DNA from: Actinobacteria bacterium UBA2184
Lineage (GTDB): Bacteria; Actinomycetota; Coriobacteriia; Anaerosomatales; Anaerosomataceae
Direction: 5' to 3'
Length of the DNA stretch: 64,000 nt
Assembly: GCA_002328745.1 (NCBI GenBank)
Contig: DCVQ01000027.1
Coordinates: 1-64,000, forward strand
Positions 7,181 through 17,215 of the stretch are shown one piece after another (the first letter of the stretch is position 1; every line of letters begins with the position of its first letter). Position numbers and translations under genes: made by a program. The notes beneath the pieces were generated by a model. The model was not told where the DNA came from and made no database searches. It saw only the letters and a list, made by a program, of their open reading frames with translations.

Positions 7181-8386
7181 TTACGGGATGACGCCCATGC
7201 GCTTCCCGACGCGCGTGAACGCGTCCACGGCGAGGTCGAGCTGCTCGTCGGTGTGCGCCGCCGAGATCTGCACGCGGATGCGCGCCGCTCCCTTCGGCAC
7301 GACCGGGTAGCTGAAGCCGATGACGTAGATGCCCTCGGCAAGCAGCTCGTCGGCCATGCGGTGCGCGAGCGCCTCCTGGTAGAGCATCACCGGCACGATC
7401 GGGTGCTCGCCGGGACGGATGTCGAAGCCCGCCGCGGTCATCCGGTCGCGGAACGAGCGCGTGCTCGTCTCGAGCCGGTCCCGGAGTTCCGTCGTCTCCG
7501 ACAACAGGTCGATCACCGCGACCGTCGTGGCCGCGACGACCGGCGCGAGCGTGTTGGAGAACAGGTACGGCCGGCTCTTCTGGCGCAGCCACTCCACGAT
7601 CTCGGCCCGGCCGCTGAGGCACCCGCCCGACGCACCGCCGAGCGCCTTGCCGAACGTGGTGGTGATGACGTCCACGCGGTCGGCGACGCCGCAGAGCTCG
7701 GGCGTGCCGCGGCCGGTGGGCCCCACGAAGCCGGTGGCGTGCGAGTCGTCCACCATCACGAGGGCGCCGTACTCGTCGGCCAGGTCGCAGATCGCCGCGA
7801 GGTCGGCGATGTCGCCATCCATCGAGAAGACGCCGTCGGTGGCGATCACCCGGAAGCGGGCGTCGCGGGCCTCCGCGAGCTTGGCGCGCAGGTCGTCCAT
7901 GTCCGAGTGCGCGTAGATGAGGCGCTTCGCCTTGGTGAGCCGCACGCCGTCGATCACCGAAGCATGGTTGAGCGCGTCGGCCACGATCGCGTCCTCGGGA
8001 CCGAAGAACGGCTCGAAGAAGCCGCCGTTCGCGTCGAAGCACGACGAGTAGAGGATCGTGTCCTCCATGCCGAGGAACTCGCTCATGCGCCGCTCGAGTT
8101 CTTTGTGCACGCCGAATGTGCCGCAGATGAACCTCACCGAGGACGTGCCGAATCCCCAGCGATCGAGCGCCTCGTGCGCCGCCGCGACCACGCGCGGGTC
8201 GGCGGCCAGGCCCAGGTAGTTGTTCGCGCAGAAGTTGACCACCTCGCGTGGCGCCCCGGCGCCCGGCACATCGACGTGGATGTCCGGTCCCTGCGGCGAG
8301 ACGATGACTCGCTCGGCTTTGTAGAGGCTCGCCTCGTGGAGCGCGTCGATCTCGGCACGGAGCGTCTCTCTCATGTCGCGAAACAT
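7181..8386 (-). CDS. kbl: Glycine C-acetyltransferase (2-amino-3-ketobutyrate CoA ligase)
   Basis: This PLP enzyme of the alpha-oxoamine synthase family cleaves 2-amino-3-oxobutyrate with CoA to glycine and acetyl-CoA, the second step of threonine catabolism. Seen motifs are [11 protein letters not shown] near the N-terminus, [30 protein letters not shown], and the PLP lysine in [14 protein letters not shown]. The 401-residue length matches Kbl (about 398). GGAGG seven to eight bases before this ATG marks the start; an upstream extension in frame lacks support. It follows tdh by 31 bases in the same operon, which secures the assignment. Confidence 0.95.
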   Translation of the reverse strand: MFRDMRETLRAEIDALHEASLYKAERVIVSPQGPDIHVDVPGAGAPREVVNFCANNYLGLAADPRVVAAAHEALDRWGFGTSSVRFICGTFGVHKELERRMSEFLGMEDTILYSSCFDANGGFFEPFFGPEDAIVADALNHASVIDGVRLTKAKRLIYAHSDMDDLRAKLAEARDARFRVIATDGVFSMDGDIADLAAICDLADEYGALVMVDDSHATGFVGPTGRGTPELCGVADRVDVITTTFGKALGGASGGCLSGRAEIVEWLRQKSRPYLFSNTLAPVVAATTVAVIDLLSETTELRDRLETSTRSFRDRMTAAGFDIRPGEHPIVPVMLYQEALAHRMADELLAEGIYVIGFSYPVVPKGAARIRVQISAAHTDEQLDLAVDAFTRVGKRMGVIP

Positions 8387-8417
8387 CACTGGCCTCCGAT
8401 TCGTGCGGTCACGCGTG

Positions 8418-9461
8418 TCAGTCGTCCGGCGCAAGCTCCAGCAACACCTTGCCGCTTTGCCCGCTGATCATCGCCTCGAAACCGGCCTCGTACTCGTCGA
8501 ACGGCAGCTCGTGAGTGATCACGGGCGAGATGTCGAGACCGCTTTGCAGCATGGTCTGCATCTTGTACCAGGTCTCCCAGATCTCCCGGCCGTAGATGCC
8601 TTTGATGGTGAGGCCGCGGAAGACCACCTCGTCCCAGTCGATGCGCACCGGGCCGGGCGCGATGCCGAGCAGCGCGATGCGGCCGCCGTTGTACATGCTC
8701 TCGAGCATCGTCTCGAACGCGTCGCCGTTGCCGCTCATCTCGAGTCCGACGTCGAAGCCGATCATGCCGAGCTCGTGCATCACGTCGGCCACGGACTCGC
8801 GCGTGACGTTCACCGTTCGGGTCGCGCCCATGCGGGCGGCAAGGCCGAGGCGGTAGTCGTTGACGTCGCTGATCACGATGTTGCGCGCCCCGACATGCCG
8901 GGCGATGGCCGCCGCTATGATGCCGATCGGCCCGGCTCCGGTGATGAGCACGTCCTCGCCGACGAGATCGAAGGAGAGTGCGGCGTGGGTGGCGTTGCCG
9001 TACGGGTCGAAGATCGCCGCGATCCGCGAGGGAATCGAGTCCGTGATGTGCCACGCGTTGGCGGCGGGTATCGCCAGGTACTCGGCGAAGCAGCCGTCGC
9101 GGTTCACGCCCACGCCGATCGTGTTGGTGCACAGGTGGCGGCGTCCCGCCCGGCAGCTGCGGCATACCCCGCACACGATGTGGCCCTCGCCCGAGACGCG
9201 CTCGCCGAGCGCGAAGCCGCTCACGCCCTCGCCTATGCGGGCGATGCGGCCCACGAACTCGTGGCCGAGGATCTGCGGGGGCCTGACGGTGTGCTGCGCC
9301 CATTGGTTCCACTCGTAGATATGGACGTCGGTGCCGCAGATGGCGACCGTGTCGATGGCGATGAGCAACTCGCCGGGACCGATACGCGGCACCGGCACCT
9401 CGAGGAGCGAGACGCCGGGCGCTGCGGTACTCTTCACCAGGGCCTTCATCGTGTCGCGCAT
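8418..9461 (-). CDS. tdh: L-threonine 3-dehydrogenase
   Basis: This zinc-dependent, NAD-linked medium-chain dehydrogenase oxidises threonine to 2-amino-3-oxobutyrate, the substrate of the next gene's product. The catalytic zinc site is seen in [16 protein letters not shown] and GHEFVG. The structural zinc site is [15 protein letters not shown]. The Rossmann motif is [13 protein letters not shown]. At 347 residues it matches Tdh in length. The start MRDTMK is preceded by GGATGG, a moderate Shine-Dalgarno. The enzyme acts in the cytoplasm, and the tdh-kbl pair is a classic unit for threonine breakdown to glycine and acetyl-CoA. Confidence 0.95.
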   Translation of the reverse strand: MRDTMKALVKSTAAPGVSLLEVPVPRIGPGELLIAIDTVAICGTDVHIYEWNQWAQHTVRPPQILGHEFVGRIARIGEGVSGFALGERVSGEGHIVCGVCRSCRAGRRHLCTNTIGVGVNRDGCFAEYLAIPAANAWHITDSIPSRIAAIFDPYGNATHAALSFDLVGEDVLITGAGPIGIIAAAIARHVGARNIVISDVNDYRLGLAARMGATRTVNVTRESVADVMHELGMIGFDVGLEMSGNGDAFETMLESMYNGGRIALLGIAPGPVRIDWDEVVFRGLTIKGIYGREIWETWYKMQTMLQSGLDISPVITHELPFDEYEAGFEAMISGQSGKVLLELAPDD

Positions 9462-9585
9462 CGCACCATCCGTTCCGGGAGCATGCAGGGCCTGCGACAG
9501 TGAGATACCCGGAACGCCCCATCAGGCGACGGCCGTTGTGGGCATAACCATCTGGGACGTCAACATCGGATGCGGGGGAGACGCC

Positions 9586-10308
9586 GTGGCAGCGGTACCG
9601 TCCGACATGCCGGTCGTGAGGATCCGCGACCTCGTCAAGGTCTACGACACAGGAGAAGTGCCGTTCACCGCGCTCAAGGGCGTGGACCTCGACGTGTACT
9701 CGGGTGAGTTCATCGGCATCATCGGCAAGTCGGGGAGCGGCAAGACCACGCTCATCAACATGATCACCGGCATCGACCACCCCACCTCGGGCGAGGTCGT
9801 CATCGGCGACACGCCGGTTCACGCGCTCGGCGAGAACGCGCTCGCCAAGTGGCGCGGGCTCAACGTGGGCGTCGTGTTCCAGTTCTTCCAGCTGCTGCCT
9901 ACGCTCACCATCCTCGAGAACGTGCTGCTCCCGATGGACTTCTGCTCCACGTACCCGATGCGCGAGCGGGTTCCGCGTGCGATGGCCCTCCTCGAGGCCG
10001 TGGAGCTGGCCGATCAGGCCAACAAGTTGCCGGCGGCCCTCTCCGGCGGCCAGCAGCAGCGCGCGGCCATCGCGCGAGCGCTTGCCAACGACCCGCCGAT
10101 ACTCGCGGCCGACGAACCCACGGGCAACCTCGACTCGAAGACCGCCGAGGCGGTGTTCGGCCTGTTCGAGCGCCTGGTCGAGCAGCATAAGACCATCATC
10201 ATGGTCACCCACGACAACGACCTCGCGTCGCGCGTGCGGCGGGCGCTCCACGTGGCCGACGGCGAGATCATCGAGGAGCGCGTGCACCGCGAACGGCATA
10301 CGGGCTGA
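9586..10308 (+). CDS. ABC transporter ATP-binding protein, MacB/LolD type
   Basis: The 240-residue ATPase shows Walker [10 protein letters not shown], signature [15 protein letters not shown] and Walker [13 protein letters not shown], the combination typical of MacB/LolD/FtsE-like ATPases. The GTG at 9586 is preceded by GGGGGAG, while the long open frame upstream runs into the divergent tdh promoter region and is unlikely to be coding. The permease starts four bases after its stop. The system would move lipids, peptides or lipoproteins by a mechanotransmission mechanism; the substrate is unknown. Confidence 0.9.
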   Translation: MAAVPSDMPVVRIRDLVKVYDTGEVPFTALKGVDLDVYSGEFIGIIGKSGSGKTTLINMITGIDHPTSGEVVIGDTPVHALGENALAKWRGLNVGVVFQFFQLLPTLTILENVLLPMDFCSTYPMRERVPRAMALLEAVELADQANKLPAALSGGQQQRAAIARALANDPPILAADEPTGNLDSKTAEAVFGLFERLVEQHKTIIMVTHDNDLASRVRRALHVADGEIIEERVHRERHTG

Positions 10309-10312
10309 TGGC

Positions 10313-12697
10313 ATGAGACCGCGCTGGCGCAAGGTCTTCCGCGACCTCTTCTCGCACCGGTTCCGCACGATGCTGGTGGTGCTCTCGATCGCCATCGGCA
10401 TCTTCGCGGTCGGCGTCGTGCTGGGCACGCGAGAGGTCCTGGTGCGCGAGTTCGATGTCGACTACCGATCGTCCTTCGCCGCGAACGTCACGTACTTCTC
10501 GGAGGACTTCGACGAGGACCTCGTCCGCCGGGCGGAGGCATCGCCCGGGGTGGCGGCGGCGCAGGCGCGCCGAAGCGCGACCGTGCGCTACCGATGGAAC
10601 GGGAGCGCCGAGGATCGCACGCTCTCGCTCGAGGCGTTCAGGGACTACGACGACATCAGGGTGGACAAGGTAGTCCCCGTCGGGAACGCCCAGTGGCCGC
10701 CCGGGCGTGGTGAGGTCGTGCTGGAGGCGGCGGCGAAGCAGGTCGGCGACTACGCCGTCGGCGACGTGCTTCGAGTCGAGCGGGCCGATGGCGAGACCGT
10801 CGAGCTCCGCGTGGCGGGTTTCGCGCATGACATCAACGCGGTGCCAGCCCAGTTCGTGGGCTACGAGACGGGCTACGTCTCCTTCGACACGCTCGGGGAT
10901 CTCGGCGAGGAGCCGGTGTACAACAGGCTCTCGCTGGTCTTTGCGGACGAGGACATCTCCTGGGGCGACGCATCGCGCAAGGCGAGCGCGCTGCGGGAGG
11001 ATCTTTTCGAGTCGGAGGGGCTGCTCGTTCGCTACACGAACGTTCCGGAGCCGGGCAGTCACTTCCTCGGCGACATCTTCAAGGCGGTCTCGCTTCTCCT
11101 GCTGGCCCTCGGCGTGCTCGCGCTGGGTCTCTCGGCATTCCTGGTGGTCAACACCATCTCGGCGATCATGGCGCAGCAGGTTCGCCAGGTCGGGATCATG
11201 AAGGCCGTTGGAGCGAGCGCGCTGCAGCTTGACTGGCTCTACGTGTTCACGGTTGCGGTGTACGGTGCGGCCGCAGTCGCGGTGGGCCTGCCGGCAGCCG
11301 CCGCGGGCGCTCGCTGGTTCACCGACTATGCCGCCGAGATACTCAACTTCCGGGTGAGCAGCTACTGGCTGCCGTGGTGGGTGGTGATCGTCGAGATCAC
11401 GGTCGGGCTGCTCGTACCGCTCCTTGCCGCGGCCGGCCCGATCCGGCGGGGCGTGCGCATGAGCGTGGTGCGAGCGCTGAACGCAAGCGGCATGAGCGAA
11501 GGGAAGTTCGGCAACCGGCTTGCGGACAGGGTGCTGGGCGCGATTCGCGGTCTTCCGCGGCCTGTCGCGCTGTCACTGCGCAACACGTTCCGGCGCAAGG
11601 GGCGTCTCGCCCTCACGCTTTCCACGCTCACGCTCGCCTCGGCGGTGGTGATATCGGTCTGGAGCGTCCAGACGTCGATCGAGCGCACGGTCGACGATCT
11701 CGAATCGTGGTGGCAGTACAACGTGCAGATCTCGTTCGCGCTTCCGCTCGATGCCGGGGCGGTCGAGGCCGAGGTTGCGGACGTGGCCGGGGTGGCCGAG
11801 ACCGAGACCTGGCTGGGGGTGGGCGCGACCGTCATCCGGTCGGACGGCAGCGAGAACGAGTCGTTCAGCATGGTCGGGATGGATCCGGCAAGCGAGTTCG
11901 TCGGGCCGATCGTGGTGGAAGGGCGTTGGCTCGAGCCGGGCGACACCGATGCGGTCGTCGTGAACACCGACGCGCAGAACGAGGAGCCGTCACTCCGGGT
12001 CGGCAGTGTCGTCACATTCGACGTTCAGGGTGTCAGAGATACCTGGAAGGTCGTCGGTGTGGTGAAGGGCCAGCTCGGCGGCCCCGCCGTCTTCTGCGAC
12101 GCCGGGCAGCTCGGCTCGCTGCTTGGCAATCCGGGCATCACCCGGCTTGTCGTGCGGGGCACGGACCCCGACCCCGACGCCGAGCAGGCCCTTCTGGAGG
12201 CGGTCGAGGACAGGCTCGTGGAGGGTGGTTACCAGGTCACCAACGCGCGAACGCGCAGCGGTCTGTCCGATCAGCTGCGCGAGCAGCTCGGGATCCTGGT
12301 GGCGTTCCTGGTCATCATGGCGGTTCTGCTCTCGGCCGTCGGCGTGATCGGCCTCACCGGCACCATGACCATCAACGTGCTCGAGAGCACGCGCGAGATC
12401 GGCGTCATGCGCGCGACCGGCGCCCAGCATCGCTCCATCTACCAGATCTTCGTGACAGAGGGCATCGTCGTCGGAGCGATCGCGTGGGCGGCCGGGTCGG
12501 TGCTTTCGTATCCGTTGAGCCTCGGTCTGGTCCGCATCCTCGCGGAGGCCATCGGGCTCCCTTTGAGCTATGGATTCTCGTGGGTCGGCGTGGCGGCGTG
12601 GCTCGGGATGATGCTGGCGATCTCGGGGATGGCGAGCATCGCTCCGGCCTTCCGCGCGTCGCAAGTGAGCGTGCGCGACGCCATCGCGTACGAGTGA
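10313..12697 (+). CDS. ABC transporter permease with two FtsX domains
   Basis: The 794-residue membrane protein begins [19 protein letters not shown], with a first membrane helix ([19 protein letters not shown]). It then has an extracytoplasmic MacB-like domain, three membrane helices (about 260-390), and the same order repeated in the second half, where [19 protein letters not shown] starts the new unit. The C-terminal FtsX domain has the typical [14 protein letters not shown] segment. Gene order and four-base spacing tie it to the ATPase upstream. An intrinsic terminator follows. The substrate is unknown; lipoprotein or peptide export and cell-wall stress relief are the usual roles. Confidence 0.9.
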   Translation: MRPRWRKVFRDLFSHRFRTMLVVLSIAIGIFAVGVVLGTREVLVREFDVDYRSSFAANVTYFSEDFDEDLVRRAEASPGVAAAQARRSATVRYRWNGSAEDRTLSLEAFRDYDDIRVDKVVPVGNAQWPPGRGEVVLEAAAKQVGDYAVGDVLRVERADGETVELRVAGFAHDINAVPAQFVGYETGYVSFDTLGDLGEEPVYNRLSLVFADEDISWGDASRKASALREDLFESEGLLVRYTNVPEPGSHFLGDIFKAVSLLLLALGVLALGLSAFLVVNTISAIMAQQVRQVGIMKAVGASALQLDWLYVFTVAVYGAAAVAVGLPAAAAGARWFTDYAAEILNFRVSSYWLPWWVVIVEITVGLLVPLLAAAGPIRRGVRMSVVRALNASGMSEGKFGNRLADRVLGAIRGLPRPVALSLRNTFRRKGRLALTLSTLTLASAVVISVWSVQTSIERTVDDLESWWQYNVQISFALPLDAGAVEAEVADVAGVAETETWLGVGATVIRSDGSENESFSMVGMDPASEFVGPIVVEGRWLEPGDTDAVVVNTDAQNEEPSLRVGSVVTFDVQGVRDTWKVVGVVKGQLGGPAVFCDAGQLGSLLGNPGITRLVVRGTDPDPDAEQALLEAVEDRLVEGGYQVTNARTRSGLSDQLREQLGILVAFLVIMAVLLSAVGVIGLTGTMTINVLESTREIGVMRATGAQHRSIYQIFVTEGIVVGAIAWAAGSVLSYPLSLGLVRILAEAIGLPLSYGFSWVGVAAWLGMMLAISGMASIAPAFRASQVSVRDAIAYE

Positions 12698-12744
12698 GGC
12701 ATCGTTCGGGAGATCGGCCGCCGGACCGCGCTTCCGACACAGCG

Positions 12745-12784
12745 AAAGACCCGCCGGGGGCGCTGGGCTCCCGGCGGGTCCTTT
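12745..12784 (+). terminator. Bidirectional intrinsic terminator
   Basis: AAAGACCCGCCGGG pairs with the complementary arm CCCGGCGGGTC followed by CTTT. This gives an 11-bp GC stem flanked by A-run and T-run. It sits between the convergent FtsX-type permease and pspA and should stop both transcripts. Confidence 0.85.
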
Positions 12785-12796
12785 CCTAGCGGTAGG

Positions 12797-13516
12797 CTAG
12801 GCGTCGGTGCTCTTGAGGCTCGCCAGCCGCGCTTCCACCTCGACGTCGGTCTCCGCCGACTCCAGGTCCTCGAACTGCGCATCCAGCGAGGACGCCGCAA
12901 GCTCGGCCGCACCGCGTGCGCGGGCCTCCTCGCGACGGATCTTGTCCTCGAAACGGCCGATCTCGCTCGTGGGATCCGTGAGGTCGACGGCCTTGATCGC
13001 GTCCTGCACCTGATTCTGCGCGTCGGCTACGCGCGCACGGGCGACCAGCTCGTCGCGCTTCGACTTCAGCTCGTCAAGCTTGCCCTTCATGCCGTCGAGA
13101 CCGGCGCGAAGCTTGTCGACGACCACCGTCTGAGAATCGACCGTCGGCTTGAGCGACGCCTTCTCGTTTTCGAAGTCGATCTGCTTCTTGATCGCAAGGC
13201 GCGCGAGATTGTCGAACTTCTCCGCCTCGACGGTCTGCCCGCTCGCGCGCATCTCGTCGGCCTTCGCGCTCGCCGCCTTGGCCTTGCTGCCCCACTCGGC
13301 CGCCGCGCGCTCGTCCTCACGCATGTCCTCTTCCATGAGGCGGAGTCCGCCGAGGGTCTGCGCCACCGCAGCTTCGGCTTCCCGGATGCTCTCGGTGTAG
13401 TCCCGGATCATCTGGTCGAGCATGATCTGCGGGTCCTCCGCAGCGTCGATCAGGTTGTGGATGTTGGCCCGCGCAAGTTGCGCGATCCTGCCGAGAATGG
13501 ATTGCTGCGATGCCAT
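12797..13516 (-). CDS. pspA: PspA/IM30 family membrane-stress protein
   Basis: The 239-residue protein begins SILGRIAQLARANIHNLIDAAEDPQIMLDQMIRDYTES, the N-terminal amphipathic helix and helix 1 of PspA/IM30/LiaH. It continues as a long Ala/Glu/Lys-rich coiled coil. It would bind the inner leaflet of the membrane and assemble into ESCRT-III-like rods under stress. GGAGGGG precedes the ATG; an N-terminal extension in the open frame is rejected. The TPM-domain gene lies upstream on the same strand (about 45 bp), a common pairing. Confidence 0.92.
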   Translation of the reverse strand: MASQQSILGRIAQLARANIHNLIDAAEDPQIMLDQMIRDYTESIREAEAAVAQTLGGLRLMEEDMREDERAAAEWGSKAKAASAKADEMRASGQTVEAEKFDNLARLAIKKQIDFENEKASLKPTVDSQTVVVDKLRAGLDGMKGKLDELKSKRDELVARARVADAQNQVQDAIKAVDLTDPTSEIGRFEDKIRREEARARGAAELAASSLDAQFEDLESAETDVEVEARLASLKSTDA

Positions 13517-13562
13517 CGTGTCCCCTCCGTTTCGTGTCGCGGGGCTGGTGCCCCGTGATCTC

Positions 13563-15590
13563 CTAGAATCGGCCCTTCCCGCCTCGTCGTCCGCTCGAGG
13601 AGCGATTGCTGCTCGTTCTTCTCGAGCCCGACGAACTGCTCGTCGAGCGGCTGGAACCCGACGACCCGCCACCGGTCCGGCGGGACGAGGAACCTCCGAA
13701 GCTCGATCCGGCGGACGCGCCGCCGCTCATCCACGCCGCTGGTGGACGGTGCGAGGACTCGGCCCTGCCCGCCGCGGGGGCTACGGTCCCGCCCGACGCC
13801 GCGACGTCGCCCCGCGCGTAGCGGAGCGCGGACTCCGCGTACTGCTGAGCGGCCTGCGCCGCTGCGAGCGCGGCGGCCGGATCCGCAGCGATCAGCTGCA
13901 CCGCCTGAGCCAGTCGCGACCTAGATTCAACCAGGCTCGAGCGCGCCTGGGCGTCCACGGCGCGAGCGCGTGTCGAGATGAACGACTCCGCCGTGACGAT
14001 GCGGTCGCGCGCCGTCGACATCGTCGCATTCGCCGAGGAACGGGCGGCTGCGGCGCGCTCGGCCTCGTCGCGGGCCTCTGCGAGCACAACATCCACCTTG
14101 CCGGCGACCTCTCGGATCTTCGCGAGGTGCGCGGGCGGATCGAGCGGCGGCGACGCGAGCGCGGCGCGGGCCGCGGCGACCGCCTCGCGGGCGCTCGCGA
14201 CGAGGTCGGCGTGCGCTCCGCCACCGACCTGCGAGGCGGCGGCCTCGAGCTTCGCGGCCTCATCGGCTAGCGCCGTCTGTGCCGCCTTGAGCTGGTCGCC
14301 GGTCGTCGCGACCGCTGTGAGCAGCTGCTCCGCGGTGGCGGCGCCCTCCTCGGCGGCGCGGGCCGAGAGCGCCGCGGCGTTGCGGTCGCCCTTCGCGATC
14401 GCGTCGGTGCCCTTCGCGACGGCCTCGCGCGCGGCCGCCACGAGTGCGGCCGCCTCCTCGTCGTCATCGGCGACCTCGCCGAGCGCGTCGGCGAGGTACG
14501 CCTTCTTGAGCGCAGCGAGCGCATCGCGGGTCTTGGGGACCTCGGCTTCGATCCGGTCAAGGCGCGTGGTTACCGCCGCGAGCACCTCATCCGCGCGGCC
14601 GGCGAGGTTGCGCAACCGGGAGAAGTTCTCGGCCTTCTCGTCGAGCCGCGCGTCCGCGGCGCCTGCGAGTTCGATGATCTTCTTGAGCAGGTTCCGACGA
14701 TCGGCATCGGACTTCGGCTCGGAGTCGTAGAGCTTATGCTGCAGCCGGAAGGCCCCGGCGGCGTCGCGCCGGGACTCCTCCAACGCCGAGCGGAACTCGC
14801 CGATGGCCGCCGCGCCGAACTCGGCCTCGGCGAAGCCGAGCTCCTGCTCCGACGTGCGCAGCGCGTCGTCGATTTCCACGAGGAGCTTCCCGGCGGTGGT
14901 CTCGAGCTCCTTGGTGCTCGGCTCGCCGGCCGGACCCGCGCCGCCGCCGCGCTTCTTGCGGCGCGAAGCGAAGAAGGCGGCCACGCCGCCGCCCGCGGCG
15001 AGAAGCCCGCCGGGGATCAGGCAGCTCCAGGGCGAGGAGCCGCCCGAGCCGTCCGACGTGGAGGCACCGGCACCCTCATCGGCCGCCTCGTCGAGCGCCG
15101 TGCGGAAGCCGTCTGCCGCGGCGGTCACCGCACCGGCCCACTCCTCATCGCGGAGCTTCGGTTCGATATCATCGCTCGCGATCGCCGCAAGCTGGCTGTC
15201 GGTGAGCGGGAAGTCACCGTCGACCGACCACGCGTACTGCCCGTCTCCCACGGCGACGGCGATCAGCACGTCCTTCACGCCGAGGCCATTGATGGAGGCG
15301 GCCTCGTCGGCCCAGTCGTTGGAGTCCATCCCGTCGAACGACCGCACGAACACGACGAAGAGCTGCACGCCGTGCTCGCCCTCCAGGCGTTCGAGCGCCT
15401 CGTCCATCGCCTCGGTGTCGCTGCCGAGCACGCCGGCGTCATCGGTCACGAGGCCCGGGTCGAGGGACAACGGAGGCGCCGCGAGGGCCGCGCCGAAGGA
15501 GGACGTCCACACGATCGCCGCGCCGCACGCGACCAGGAAGACACGTAGCAGGGCCGCGCGGTGCGGAAGAGCACGCCGTAGCTGCTCCAA
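13563..15590 (-). CDS. TPM-domain membrane protein with long coiled-coil tail
   Basis: The product begins with a signal segment (LLRVFLVACGAAIVWTSSFGAALA) and a TPM/YgcG-like domain: LVTDDAGVLG, then VQLFVVFVRSFDGMDSNDWA, up to about residue 175. A Ser/Gly-rich linker, one membrane helix (CLIPGGLLAAGGGVAAFFA) and a basic stop-transfer follow. After these comes a cytoplasmic region of about 400 residues, Ala/Glu-rich and coiled-coil-like, and a C-terminus of almost only Ser, Gly and Arg. A TTG start at 15590 is favoured by GGAGGT eight bases before it. It is paired with pspA. The outer domain plus coiled coil suggests coupling of envelope state to PspA, which is inferred. Confidence 0.82.
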   Translation of the reverse strand: MEQLRRALPHRAALLRVFLVACGAAIVWTSSFGAALAAPPLSLDPGLVTDDAGVLGSDTEAMDEALERLEGEHGVQLFVVFVRSFDGMDSNDWADEAASINGLGVKDVLIAVAVGDGQYAWSVDGDFPLTDSQLAAIASDDIEPKLRDEEWAGAVTAAADGFRTALDEAADEGAGASTSDGSGGSSPWSCLIPGGLLAAGGGVAAFFASRRKKRGGGAGPAGEPSTKELETTAGKLLVEIDDALRTSEQELGFAEAEFGAAAIGEFRSALEESRRDAAGAFRLQHKLYDSEPKSDADRRNLLKKIIELAGAADARLDEKAENFSRLRNLAGRADEVLAAVTTRLDRIEAEVPKTRDALAALKKAYLADALGEVADDDEEAAALVAAAREAVAKGTDAIAKGDRNAAALSARAAEEGAATAEQLLTAVATTGDQLKAAQTALADEAAKLEAAASQVGGGAHADLVASAREAVAAARAALASPPLDPPAHLAKIREVAGKVDVVLAEARDEAERAAAARSSANATMSTARDRIVTAESFISTRARAVDAQARSSLVESRSRLAQAVQLIAADPAAALAAAQAAQQYAESALRYARGDVAASGGTVAPAAGRAESSHRPPAAWMSGGASAGSSFGGSSSRRTGGGSSGSSRSTSSSSGSRRTSSNRSSSGRRGGKGRF

Positions 15591-15815
15591 TTCGAGCCAC
15601 CTCCGTTGCAGTGAGCGAGGATCACGCGCGGACCGCGTTGTTCGCTTTGTACCCATACGCGCGCTCGCGCGGGCGCGCTCTCGGCCGCGGGCGCGGCACG
15701 CACTCGGATTCTGGGCGCGGGGCGATGTTCCCTGCGTCTGGTCGCGTGCTTGTCATGGACCCAAGTCGGGTAACTAGGCGCCGGAGGGATATGCGTGCGA
15801 CAGGGGGAGGCGATG

Positions 15816-16493
15816 ATGCGTACCTTTCGTACGTTCGCGGTTCTCGTCGTGCTCGGGGGCGTGCTGTTGTTGCCGGCAGCGACCGCCTTCGGCGAGGACG
15901 CCGACGGAGCCGGACCGGCGGGCCGGTACAGCGGCTCCGCGGTCGGTGGCAAGGGCAAGCCGTTCGCGGTCACCGTCTACGTCAGCGAGGCAGGTGGTGA
16001 TGACGTCGAAGTCACCGTCGTCACGCCCAAGGTGCCCATACCGATCAGCGTGACGTCGGAGGCCAAGGTCGTGCCCGGCGGGTTCGATATCCCGGTGAGC
16101 ATCTCGATCGATGCGGTCAAGCTCTCGGGTGACGGCGTGATCAGGCTGCGCCAGCGTGATGGCGGCGACTGGGTGCTCTACGGCAGCGGCTCCGGAAGCT
16201 TCGAGGGCAAGAGCGGCAAGGGAACCGCTTCGGCCAAGCGGACGGGCGCGTCGGCGAGCACGGGCGAGCAGGTGATCGGCGCGATCGAGGGGTTCTTGAG
16301 CTTCGGGGAGCCTGCGGCCGAGACCGTCAGGCGTCCAGAGCCCTACGACGAAGCCGACTGGGTCCGGACCGATGACGGCGCGGGCGAGTCGGAAGTGGGA
16401 GCCACCGAAGAATCCCAGCCGGTCGATCTCGTCGAACTCGGCATGATCATCGCCAGTCTGATCCTGCTCCTGGTCATCTTCTCTCTCCTGTAA
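15816..16493 (+). CDS. Exported membrane-anchored protein of unknown function
   Basis: The 225-residue product has an N-terminal signal (RTFAVLVVLGGVLLLPAATAFG), a beta-rich extracytoplasmic domain (RYSGSAVGGKGKPFAVTVYV, VTVVTPKVPIPISVT) and a C-terminal membrane helix (MIIASLILLLVIFSLL). Two ATGs occur; the second is favoured by GGGGGAGG five bases upstream. The next gene starts 11 bases later behind the AAGGAGG that overlaps this stop codon, so the two are co-transcribed. The domain is not recognised. Confidence 0.75.
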   Translation: MRTFRTFAVLVVLGGVLLLPAATAFGEDADGAGPAGRYSGSAVGGKGKPFAVTVYVSEAGGDDVEVTVVTPKVPIPISVTSEAKVVPGGFDIPVSISIDAVKLSGDGVIRLRQRDGGDWVLYGSGSGSFEGKSGKGTASAKRTGASASTGEQVIGAIEGFLSFGEPAAETVRRPEPYDEADWVRTDDGAGESEVGATEESQPVDLVELGMIIASLILLLVIFSLL

Positions 16494-16504
16494 GGAGGTC
16501 AGCC

Positions 16505-17086
16505 GTGGACAACGCTGCAGTCATCTTGTACTGGGTGCGGTTCGGCATCGTCATGCTCGTGCTGCTGTCGGCGCTGATCTCGCTGTTCAGGAGATCGCGC
16601 CGCAAGGCCGCCCGCCACGATCTCGTCGTGGGCCTCATCGGCGTTCTGCTCGTCGGCGGCGCCACGTACGTGGGTCGCGCTTCCGCGGACTACGTGCTGT
16701 CGGGCATCGGCGCCGGCGTCGGTCTGGTGATCGGGCTCGGGCTTGGCCGGATGCGGCCGGTCGCCGCGCTGCTTGCGGCGCTCGCGTCTGTCTTCGCCGC
16801 GATCATGATCCTGTTCGGAGAGCCGGAGGCGGTCGGCGTCGGGCTGGCGGCGCTGGCGATCGCGGCCGTGATACCGCTCGGGCAGGGCATCCGAGGCACC
16901 GGCGTGAAGGAGCCGCAGCCACAGCCCGCCCCGCAGCCCGTGCCGCAGCCGCAACCCGCGCCACAGCCCGCCCCGCAGCCCGCCCCGCAGCCGGAACCCG
17001 CCCCGCAGCCCGCCCCGCAGCCGGAACCCGCGCCGGAGCCTGTGGCGGAGCCGACGCCGCAGCCGGTGCCGCCGCCTGTGGAGTGA
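16505..17086 (+). CDS. Membrane protein with a Pro-Gln-Pro repeat tail
   Basis: The first 135 residues contain about four membrane helices (VRFGIVMLVLLSALISLF, LVVGLIGVLLVGGATYVG, VLSGIGAGVGLVIGLGLG, VAALLAALASVFAAIMILF). The last 55 residues are a low-complexity tail of PQPAPQP and PQPEPAP units, which at DNA level is a near-perfect short tandem repeat (about 16910-17040). The start is GTG behind AAGGAGG. Such tails often extend through or along the cell wall. The gene is coupled to the preceding exported protein; function is unknown. Confidence 0.75.
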   Translation: MDNAAVILYWVRFGIVMLVLLSALISLFRRSRRKAARHDLVVGLIGVLLVGGATYVGRASADYVLSGIGAGVGLVIGLGLGRMRPVAALLAALASVFAAIMILFGEPEAVGVGLAALAIAAVIPLGQGIRGTGVKEPQPQPAPQPVPQPQPAPQPAPQPAPQPEPAPQPAPQPEPAPEPVAEPTPQPVPPPVE

Positions 17087-17215
17087 CGCCCTCGGGGCGA
17101 TCCGGGCCGTCCTGCGTCCGTTCGCGGGCACATCCGCCGCTGACAGTCTGCCCTGGCGTGTGGGAGAATATGCGCGGTCGTCCGTCTGCCGTCTGACCCG
17201 GGGTTCCCATCGCCG

